Positions 1 to 11,700 of a DNA stretch of 64,000 nucleotides are shown piece after piece; position 1 is the first letter of the stretch; each line of letters opens with the position of its first letter. The DNA is taken from assembly GCA_032209605.1 (NCBI GenBank), contig JASFXZ010000035.1, positions 3,415,001 through 3,479,000 on the forward strand, given 5' to 3'. The position numbers and the translations under genes were made by a program. The notes under the pieces are model-generated. The model was not told where the DNA came from. It searched no databases and saw only the letters and a list, made by a program, of their open reading frames with translations. The stretch comes from Mactromeris polynyma. Its lineage: Eukaryota; Mollusca; Bivalvia; Venerida; Mactridae.

Positions 1-1282
1 TGCTTCTAAAGTTAAGTGATTGGACAACTTACTGGATGCCGCCCACCCGCTGCAGGAAATAAACCAAAGGAAAGTAAGAAATAATGAAGTATTAAAGCTT
101 GATCTAATTGAATGATAGGGACAGGCTAAATGCCACGTATTAATACACTAATACTTCTTCAATGAATAAATAAATATAATAAAAATATAGACACATTTTT
201 TGCACATTCTACACTGGACGGAATGTTAACTCTACATATCACAAAGTTTAGTATAATATCTTTCATTGGCAATAAACATAGAACAATATATACATGTATA
301 TACACACAAGGTTTAACATATACAAACAACCAACAAAAATATATAAACATTCAAAAAAAAAATTATTTTGATTCCCTCTTCAAAATTATCATACCAAAGT
401 TGCTTGATTATGACTTTATGTCTTATTTGAAGTTTCTGGTAATCAACATTAGAAATAAGCGCTAGCCTAGACAAATAAAATGTTGTCTTTATTTAACGCC
501 AAGCCGAAACTTTCTCTTTATTGTTGGGCGATTCTGTACAATTACAGCAGGTCTGAAAATGTGGAGAAAAAAACAGAAAGAAAAATAAAATACTACCGAT
601 CAGTTCAGATTGGCACAATTACAGAATTAATAAAATAGCACATTGATCGACAAATAAATGACTTGAGAACAGAAACACTATGTGCAGAAACAAACTCAAA
701 CCTTGACAAGAAAAACGAGAATAAATTTATACGGTAAGTATGAACAATAAATTTGTTCAACAGACAAAAATTACACAATCTCAGTTAAATATATTCAGAA
801 AAACACATGAGATTAACTAATTCCAACTTTACAACATTAATTAATCCGATAGAATGCTTAGTATAAAGAAATTATAGGAAATACATCCACGACAAAAAAC
901 GAAAATAAAACATAAAAGTTACCCTTGACCAGATAAAAAAGCTTAATATTGAGATTTTGTTCCACGTTCTTTTTAACATACTCAATATCGAGATTTGCTA
1001 CCTTTTATATTAAGTTCCAATACCACAACTTTCAAAAAACTGAAAATGGTATCTATATGGTGATTCTATGTTCAACAGTGCCATTCTTTTACAAAATAAT
1101 GCACAAATAAAAACAAAAATACTAAACTACCCTACACACTTACAGCATGATAAATTATGTACATCTCACCAAGTAGTTAATGCATGCAAATTATCTACAT
1201 ATAACTAACAAATAATACTATTCATCACTATTAATCCTGAATGAAGACACCTTCATACAATGTGGAAAAAATGACAGCATTT
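1..1282 (-). other. CEP152 3' UTR and downstream AT-rich DNA
   Basis: AT-rich sequence after the CEP152 stop. On the minus strand AATAAA occurs at about 517-522 and 488-493; either could end the mRNA, giving a 3' UTR near 760-790 nt. Nothing else is recognisable below 480. ORFs here are short and lack coding character. Confidence 0.4.
517..522 (-). terminator. Candidate CEP152 polyadenylation signal AATAAA
   Basis: TTTATT on the plus strand reads AATAAA on the minus strand. A second copy is at 488-493. These are the first clear canonical hexamers I found after the stop codon at 1283. Confidence 0.35.
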
Positions 1283-2762
1283 TTAAAAGTTTAGGTGTGT
1301 ATTCGATGACACAGATAATGGTCTATAATGCCGTTGTTCCGGTGTACCGGTCGTATCTCGAGTCGGTGGAGTGTCCCTTACAATGACCCCTTCTTCAGGA
1401 TGTGGGGATTTACTACTGGTTCCTGGACCCCTAGCAAGGGACTGAACCTTTCCATGTCGAAATTGTATTAATGGAAGATTTTTGCGAGAGGTTCTCGATA
1501 CTGGAGAATTCACACCAACGTCGTCATTTCTCGACATATTCAAAGAATCGTTATTTGAGTCAATTGTCATCTGGTCCCGATTTCGTAATTCCGATGATAT
1601 CTGGTCCCTTGTTGGAAAACTGTGTAAAGTATAATGCTTTCTGTGCGTATGACGACGCGGAGTACTCGTAGGGGTTGGGGTCTCGCCGGCGTCACGTTTC
1701 CTTGGTGTCAAGAACATATCAGAGGTCAAACTTCCTGTTGAAAGGTCAAGGTTAGAGTCATACTCAGGTTTCATTGGTCCGAAGTTTTTCTCAGCTATAC
1801 TCAAATCTGACTCAGATTTGCTGTTATTTCTGTGTAAATTTGTTCCTAGTTTCAAAGTATCCCTCAGTGGTGTATACCTGTAAGTGTCATTGTTTGTTTC
1901 TGTCCAAATTTTCAATTCTTTGTCTTCACCGCTCAAATCAGGAACAGACGTAGGTCGATATAATGACGGAGATGACCTTGACATTGAGCTATACATAGGG
2001 GTCACACTCTTTGCACGCTGGTCGCCATAGTAACTAGACATATCTCCATTATGTCCAGAAGTCACATCACCGCCGTCCAGCCCTCGATTGTATCTTCCCG
2101 AGTGAATATCCCGCGTCGAAATCAACATACGACTCTTCTTTTTATCGCCACTACGATTTCTTTCACGAGTCGAGCCCTCGACATAATCTGTATCAGTATT
2201 CCGTTGTCTCAATGATATATGTAACTCTCTAGGAGATTTTGCCGACAAGGGGCGGCTTTCGTTGGAAAGAGTCTCATTTTCTCTCATTTCTCTCGCGAGC
2301 CTGGCGGAAGTAGGTCGGTTATCCGGATTTCTAGTATCGAAACTACTGTCTTTTAAAGCCTCGTATTTCCAGTCCTTTGAATTTCTTAACTCGGATCTCA
2401 AGTCTGGTACATCGTTGTTCCTCGCTTCGCCACGTACGGTCACGTGTACATCTCTCGGCGATTTCGTGTACGATCGACTTTTTGGGCTCCTAGGATCCTC
2501 GAACTGACCAGACATTGACAAATCCTTCCCGCTATTTACAGGGGTGCGTGACCTTTCACCTTTTGTCCCACTCGTGAATGACACTGACCTTTGACCTTTA
2601 GGTGATATCCCAGCATCCCTTGAAGATGACCTTGACCTAGATTTCATCTGGTGCTCATCCAGGAAATATTCATCGGAAGGAGTGGCCGATCGAGAACTTG
2701 GATTACTCGACAAATTCTCCAAGGCTTCTTCTACCGCTAACAGTTTGCTTTCCAAAGTTGCA
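1283..2762 (-). CDS. CEP152: CEP152 terminal coding exon 32 (residues 2723-3215), Ser/Arg-rich tail
   Basis: Starts GATLESKLLAVEEALENLSS (human KLATMAKLLETPISS), then about 470 residues rich in Ser, Arg, Pro and Thr that are probably disordered. A short motif recurs: SPRDVHVTVR, SPRELHISLR and the weaker STRDIHSGR. The C terminus is SSNTHLNF followed by TAA. Acceptor ATTTCAG. In human CEP152 the C-terminal region binds CEP63; I see no clear match to that motif. Confidence 0.93.
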
Positions 2763-5700
2763 CTGAAATACAGAAATCTAACATAATTATGTCTGTCCGG
2801 ATATCACAAAGCTGTTAGCAATCAGACATTTTGTCGGTCTCTTCTCATCAACTATCGAGAATCTATCAAGCATTTCGATTAGCATGATGTCCTTCACTAG
2901 TCCCAATATCAACCAATGAAAAGCCTCGTTACAAGTCATTCACAAAATGGATGTTAGATAAAAGCCATATCCATCCATTACTGTCTGGTGCATTTCTAAG
3001 CGTACTTTAAATGTTCAACCCTGGGAAACATTAAAAAACCCTGAATACCGGGAAAACCCGGAGGAGATACATCTCCGATATTATATAAATACATCTTTCA
3101 GTTGGATATTAATATTGTCATCCTAAAAATAGTCTATTTCTGCAAATGATAGTAAGAATGTCCTTCCTTTGGTATACCGTAGTCTCGTATTGAAAATAAA
3201 ACTGCAATATTAGAGCGTATAATTAGTTCTTACATTTAAATACTAGGTTCAAATATGTTTTCATTAAAATGGAACAGAAGTTGTGGCTACTTACCCGACC
3301 ATTTCAGTGTCAAGAATTTGTTTAACATTTTGTCGATAGAAATCTTTAATTTGTTGGAATGTCGTCATCCTCTCTTTATCCATCTCAAGTTTGACAGTCT
3401 CCGCTGCTCGCACGTTTGTCTGTGTAATATGTCGCAATACATCATCTATAAAACAAGGGAGAACTATTATCAGTTTCTATGGCAACGATAAAGAAATAAC
3501 AAGCGCTGTCCGCAAGACAGCGAGCTTGACTATTCAAAAATACTAGTATGGGATAAACAGTCGATATTAAATTACACAAGAAGTTAAATAAAATCCAAAA
3601 CCTTAAATAATGAAGACTTTTGTAAAACATGGAGCATAACTTTTCAATATATTCAAGCAAGAGTTATCTTATATATTACAAATTCAAATTACCTTTGATC
3701 TTTGCGACTGTATCTAGGTATTGAGATCTCAGTTCTTTCACCGTTAGATCAATATCTTCCACCTCACTCTGGAATATAATAATCCAACAAATGTACATAC
3801 AGAAGGTACATGCATCCGAGGTGTTAAAAAAAGGTTTGAACCTACAATCAAATTTGAGAACCATAGTCCAAGTGTTCTTGAGTGAAAACCATAAAACTAA
3901 CGGATGCCCGGACGGGATTACAGAGCATCCACAATACAGTGCAGGGGCCTAATAAACAGGTCCTAAAGTAGGTTCTGAGTAAAACAAATACCAATATATA
4001 ATTATATTACAACAGTCAATGCGAAAGACCGTCTGACCTCAGACCTGACTGGCAAAATTTGAAGAGGACCGATGTAATTTACAATTACACTGGCCCTTCT
4101 GGCCGGTGTTCCCCATGAACAAAAAATAGGCTTATCTTGACTGGATATTTCAATATGCCCCATAACTGTCTTCAATGATTTTCGTTGGTTTATAGCAAGT
4201 TATTTATTAGACTTTAACCAAATTAAATAGCTTAATATCATAGCATATTTGACAAACATGACCATCTGACCACCTTTTACAAGCAACCACCTGTCTTAAC
4301 AGACCATCTTTTAATGTTCCCCTGATTGGTCTCTAAAGACAGGTTCTACTGTAGTTACCAGGCAAAGGACAATCAGTTATAGTTCCATTAAAGTCACTTG
4401 ACAATATATTACCATATTTGCGGTAGGTGTGATTCCTCTCAATGCTGCGGAATGTCCGTGCTTCAACAATTCCTCCCGATCGAACTGATGTTTACGTTTC
4501 ATCTCATCGACTATCGCCACGTGCTTCTTCTGTAGTTCTATCATCTTATTCTTCATAGCATTCATGGCTACGTCATTCTCAACTTCCAATGCTTTACGTA
4601 AACTCTCCAACTCTGACCTGAGCATAACATAATAATTCAGTATAATATTACGTATAAAGAGCTGCCATCGAATTAGCAAAATGCATATGAAAATATTTGC
4701 TACTAGCAGTATGAAGTGTTACATTTTTAGTATAGTAAAGTAAAATCTCAATAATAAGACCACCCTTGGGACCCTTGAAAACTGGTCTACTTATTGAGGT
4801 AGTCTTAATACTGAGGTTGAATTAAGAGAAAAACAGTGAAAATGGACTTGAAAATTCTGGTTTTCTTAATTTTGATGTGGTCTTATTATTGAGGTGGTCT
4901 TTCAATACGGTTTTACTGTAGTATAAATATCGATGTGATTCAAAGATAAATAATAAAATATCATTAGATGTGGCAAATAAAGAATTTAGAAAAACATGGA
5001 CCGAAAATAGCGGAGAAAAGTAAATCATTGGTGGCTTTAGTCAACAGGAGTTCTTTCCCTTTATCCCTTGATAGTAACTTCACACAAGGTTTCAATGTAC
5101 GTAAATTCATACTTTTATGAATGTGGGAATTTACACAACTTTCTTGAATTATCCGATTTCACGAACTTTACCACTAAAACACTGCACAATGTTGTGACAC
5201 AGTACCATACCTGTATTTGTGCTTCATATCATGCAGAACTTTCTCAGTTTTTACAATCCTGGTATTTGATTCTTCTAGTTTTTGTTTATATAGAGATATA
5301 TCCTTTCTGTAAGCAGATTCAATGGACTGAACGGATTCAATGTTTGTGGATTTATCATCCTTCAATTTCTGTAACTCAGCCTAAAATACAATACATGATA
5401 TTATCAGAAAGCCAAGTACATGGAATAGGGTTGCAACGATACAGGTGTTTTCAAGTCTTATGTCTGACTTTCAGACTTATAACGTTTATGAATAAAGCCC
5501 CAGTCTATGTGCCCGAGTCAGGGGTTGTGAAGTTTGCTGCTCAACCTTGACTCGAACTAGAGATGGCGCGATTATCGAAAATAATCTAAAAAATTGTCCC
5601 TTGACATCTGACTTCGGCGACAATCGATTATGAACTACAATAATCATTTATAATCGGAAATTGTGACTGAGGTGTTATTTAAATAAGATGATATTATAAA

Positions 5701-8700
5701 TATTAAAATTTTAAAGAAATAAATCCGGATATACACTCAAATCTTATATCTAGTGAATGCATGTACAAAACATCTAGTTAATAGTAGTCCAATATTTATT
5801 GAATGATAAAATGTTCTTATGATATAAGAGTAATGTAAAACCCAATTGATGTTAAATGTAGTAAAAAAAGAGATAAACAAATTTGTATAAATGAATTAAA
5901 CTGGCAGCATTATACTAATACTAAAAAGTTAAATAATTTGATTATATTCAATTTGATTATTGAATATGATGCGCTAATCGATTATGAAATTTTTCCGATT
6001 ATCCATTACTAACTCGAACCATTAAACAAGTTACAGTAAAACTTCGAAACCTCGAACTGCCGTCGGACCGAGCAATTAGTTCGAGCCATCTACCTGTTCG
6101 AGCCATCTACCGTATACGTGTATATGTACAAACTGGCTGTCACCTGTGCAAGTGTACTAAGCATGGTATTTGTGTGTTGTTAGTGTTTTCATACTGAATG
6201 CACGTCGATCAATAGTCACAGCATTATTCATAATTAAAAAAGAAATGAAAGAAAACTAAAACATATTTAAGTAAATGATTCGTTTATTTTTACACACATG
6301 AATATTATACAGACAAGATAGTAAACAATTACGAAGTTCTATTTTAAGACAAACAGTACTAACACAGTTGTCGTTCATGGCAGACATACAAAATAAGCTT
6401 AATGTTTCGTAAGATATTTAATAGATCCATTAAGTGATTTGTTTGTCACGTAAGTACATGACTTGTACACTGTATTGTTTATAGTGCAACCATCAAGTAA
6501 TTATCACTACGTGCGAATAACACGTGTCATCAAATAATAGAATATCGCTCGGTCCATGAAAGGTGAGAATTATTGTATTGTTCGACCTATCTGGGGTGAA
6601 CAATGAATGAAATGGTATCTAGGGACCGCAAAACCTGTTCGAGTGTTCGACCTATCTCCGTTCGAGTGATCTATTGTTCGTTAATATGAAATAAGAAGGG
6701 GTTTTGCCGGGACCTAAGAACCTGTTCGAGGTATCTACTGTGTTCGACCCAAAACTGTTCGAGGTTTCGAAGTTTTACTGTATAAAATTCCAAAATACCT
6801 ACTGAAATAAGGCCTAATATAGAAGCTAAAGCATAACTTACCTGAACTATCTCTTGATTCTGAATAGACTTGTTCAATTTCGTGAATAGATCTTCATTTT
6901 CGTTCTTCCATTTCTCACACTTTGTCTGATTGTCAGTTAGTTCATCTTTGTAACCTTTCAGTAATTCTTTGGCTTTCTTCAATTCTCCTTCCAGCCGATC
7001 GTGATCATGTAAACGCTTCTCTAACACATTCATCTTGTTAGTGATCGTCTTCACCTGAAAATCAAAAGCTTGACTTACAGGGGTTCCATTTGACCCTGAA
7101 ACTGAACCTTATTTTGACCTTAAGGATTCTGGCTCAAGGGACAATTTTTCTCTAAATTATAGGTTTAAAATAGTTAGTATCAAAGAAACAGTTAAGTTAC
7201 TGGAAACAAGACAGCAACACCAAAATAGTAGGACCATCCTTGGTAAAGAAGGAAGTCTTACTAGTGAGGTGGTCATAGATAGATAGATTTATTTCAGTAT
7301 CAACTCTGCTTATCAACTTAAAATATGTAAGAAAAAAAATTCCAAAAATTGATATTTGGTCCATGACGATTTGCCCTTATCACTGAGATAGTCTTACTTT
7401 CGAAGTGAGGTTTGATTGTGTATGATTGTTTCGACCTTACTTACCTCTTCAGCATGTTTTCCCTTCTCTTCCTTCTGCTGATTCCTCAGTTTATTTAGCT
7501 CAGTACTAACTTCGCTCAGTTGTTTTTCCAACTGAAGTTTCTCTTTTTGTTCAGAGTTATTCGCCCTTGCGAATTCCGTCTCCATCTTCTGGCGCCACGA
7601 GCTCATTTCGGTCTCAAGACGACGTTGGTACGCAGCCTGTAGCTCGGATCTCAGTTTATCGACTTCTTTGGAGAGATGAACGTCCGCTTTACCGAGCAGA
7701 GAGTCTCTTTCGGATATTTCCTGCAGCAGATTCTCTCTCTCGTCATACCACATTATTTTGTCTTTATCCAATTCAGACAATAATTCCTGATGTTTCTGTA
7801 AAAATTACAAAAACTTCAAATCATAAAAATGTGATTCTGGAAAATAGATCTTTGAAGTCGTTTCATAAAGGGAACTAACTTAATAAAAATAGATGTTAAT
7901 TAGCATTTGAACAGAATGTTTTAACTAATCTGTCATACAATTATACAATTTAATGGGAGTAAAGTTCAGCAGACATTTATTCCAAAGCGATTTGACTGCT
8001 GATTGTTCTTAAACAGATTAAATATTTCGTTCAGAAGATTACTTCCCAGAATAAAGACTTTAAAAACATAACTTGGAAACAAAGATGGTATATATCAGGG
8101 AAGTAAACAAATATGTAAATGGATACAAGTTGAAGGTTCTAATATTCATTTGGATGGTTGACCGAATATTCTAATACCAAAATTGCCATTTGTTGACATC
8201 CCTACTATATATATTCGATTATTAAGCCTGCCCAGTTAGCTCAGATGCCCTGGACGCGGCAACGGTTCTCCAGGACATTATGACTATGGGAAGTCATTTG
8301 TGCTTCACTTATGATTCATGTCGGAAAGCTGTCAGTCGGTTGCCGAGGGTTTGTACAAGTTGGTTACCCAGGAACACTGGTTTGGTCAACTGAGCACAAA
8401 TTGACGACAGTAAATAACTGATATGCTGTTGAAAAACAACATGAACCTAACCCCTCCCCCCCCCCAACTTAATATTTTGATTTTCAAATATTTGTACTAG
8501 ATGCCAAATAGTAACATGTCGAGCATGCCAAATGTCAAGAGATGAAGAGAAACCGGTTATATAATGCTATACACAGGTCTCGTGCGTGACACACAGTCTC
8601 TTCATAGTGAACATTTATGCCTTGTAATTTGAAAATCACCCAATAAATGACATATCCGGACAGACAGACGCATGCACATACACCGAACCGCCACTGTGGC

Positions 8701-11700
8701 GACTATGTCGAGCTCACCACAAGCAGGCTTGACAAAATCTCCACTAGGGTAGCTCACCTGCAAATTTTGAGTCAAATCTTGTAACTGTTCCTGGAGGGAT
8801 TTCTCACGCGCTTGTAAAATTTTCAGTTGTGTTTTGTACCGTTCTTCAAGCTCAGACTGTAATAACATAAATAACATAAATTAACAAACAAAGAGATGAT
8901 GAAATTATTGTGAGGGTTTTAATTTACACTATTTTTGCGAGATCATTATGTTCACAAAAATAAATGTTCGCTAAATGCTTGATTTTACGACTAGACTTAA
9001 AACCGAAACTTACAAATATTAACCAGAGAAATGGCCCGGAAAACTTCAACTCTCGAAATACTGGCCTTGGAAAAACATCTGATTTTATGATTAGGCTCAG
9101 AGGAATTTACAATAACTGTTACCATGTCAAATTATGCTGTAAAACAACTTCGATAACTTCAAATCGCGAAATATTCGCTTCACAAAAATATCTGTATTTA
9201 CGATTAGGCTCAGAGGAAATTACAGTAACGGTTACCATGTCAACATTATGTTGTTCTCTAGCGGCTTTCAGTGCTTTGTCTAACATATCTTTATGCTCAT
9301 CCAGGAACTGTTTATATTCTGTTTCTGTCTGTTCCTGTAGCGATTCCAACACCCGTCTCCTCTCCAGATCTTTCTGTAACATCAAATCTTCCCTGTCCTT
9401 CATCCATGTGTCCTCCTTCTCCATGTACTCTGTTCGTAGCTTCTCCAATTCATGCTTCAACCTTTCTATCTCCTATGAAATACAAGACACTTACATCATA
9501 ACCACGATCAACAAGTACACACCAAACTACAACAAGAATAACAACATCATCATCATTCTAAGGTCCACAGTGTCCACTTTCAGAGCAAGGCTGTTTTTCC
9601 TATCATTATATCAGCCTTTAAATATTTTGACATCATTCCAAGAAAGTCCCTAACCTCCTTAAGTAGACCCTGAGATGCTTCAGCACTGGTCGTACTGATA
9701 GACGTAAATAATTTTGGCATTGTGCCAAGAAAGTCCCTTACCTCTTTAAGTAGCCCCTGAGATGCTTCAGCACTTGTCGTGCTGATAGACATTTCCATCA
9801 TATATTCCCGATTCCAGTCATCTCGTGCATCTTGTACGGCAAGATTAACCTGAAACCATAACAACAAGCAACAATTATTCACAAATTCGAGAATGGCACT
9901 GATAAGTTTCTATGGCAACAAAACCGACAGTAGATTTTCTCTAAAATAGAAGTTAAAACATCTGCTTAACATTGTTACTATAGTAGTCATTATCAAAGTC
10001 ACTAAAAAAATGTCTTAGACCATTGTCAATTTTTTTTTCATTTGGCATAATTCTACAAGCTCCTGAAAACAGCCTCCACTCAAAATTTGTTGGGAGGGTT
10101 TGAGTGGCAATATAATTTTTGGATTGTGCATTGATAGTTTGAAATTAAATGGTCACATAAACCATTATAAAATGACATACCTACCCACCTAAATGTTGGT
10201 GGGTAGAGTTATGCGAAACATACAATTTTTACAGACGACCTTAGTATACTTTAGACAGACGACATGACATAAATAAATTTTATTTCTACAAAAAAACTAC
10301 TAAGAAATGTACCACAGTATTTCACACCATAAAACACTACAGAAAGAAAATTAATTAATGTTAATTGATGTCAATTATAATTAATATTAATGGCCTACAT
10401 ATTGACACATCGCATCTTATGGTAAACATAAAATGCTTTCATCCTATAATACTGTATAAGATATCATAACAGATCGTCTAAGGCAAATGCTTTTTATTAA
10501 CAGCTTTACGGATTTACTACCAAAAATATCCATTGGATGGTTGAAAAATATGTATAATTTCTCTTTCAAAAACTAAAATTTCAAAAAAACGAAGCTCTGA
10601 GTACTGCATTATAAATATAAAGAGTCCTGAATACTGATAACATTTATTCATGAAATACACCTTTCACCTTTCCATGCAAAAAGAATCTCTTGTCTTTTGA
10701 AGTATTACCAAAACATCAAACTTTCACTTTGTAAAAACTAAAATTTACAGCCATGGTGTGCAATGTAGACAAGGCGTTATATAAGTCTTTAAAACTCTAC
10801 TGAACGGCCAAACACAGACAAGCGAAAAGACGGGAACAATCATTTTTCAATTATGTTTATTTCTATCAAAACGCCCAAGATTGGGACAGCAGATCCGTAA
10901 AGCGACTGATATAAAAACATTAGTCTCACTACCCAAATAATGCCCTGGGTGGGGTACCGGTACAGATTGCATGAATATCATCCAATAAAGCTGATGTAAA
11001 TAATTAAAGAATCAACAACCCAATACATTTATTGGAAGAAATACGGAATCAATTAAATAACTCTAGTTGTGAACGAATAACATCTTGGTTTCCATAGTAA
11101 CTGACAGAAAAATATTTTCAATTACTGGTTAAAATGACAAACAAAAAATGTCCAAAGCCAATTCTTTAAAATTAATGACAAAATTAATTAAACATTCATT
11201 AGGTGAAGAATTTAGCTATATAATCATATTTTGTGATCAACCAATACATGAACAAACTTCACTGCAAACAAACACATCACACGATGAATGTAGATATAAA
11301 TGTCTATGATGCAAACACAAACAATCTGCATAAGCAAAACAAGTCTATAATGTTTCTTTATATCTATAAATGGAGACAGACACATTTCACACACCCCGCT
11401 GTCAACATGAGAAATACACAACATAAAGTATATGTCAGATCATGTAGGATATGACTACTGCTTACTTAGTATATCTTGTTCTCTAATATTATACTAACAA
11501 ATAAATTATTTTACTAAAATTGTGATGAATAACTATACAGTAAACCTCACTTAAAGACCACCTCAAAATTAAGAACACAATTTTCAAGTCTTTTCACTGT
11601 TTTGCTCTTTATTTGACCTAAATATTAAGACTCGTTTTTAAGGGTCCCAAATAGTGGTCTTATTATTGAGGTTTTACTGTTTATTGAAGGAAACAGACTA

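Noticed and set aside
5068..5550. 160-codon plus-strand ORF
   Set aside because: It overlaps CEP152 exon 28 on the other strand and has no recognisable domain or splice support.
8964..9653. 229-codon plus-strand ORF
   Set aside because: It runs antisense through CEP152 exon 24 and flanking introns with no family resemblance.
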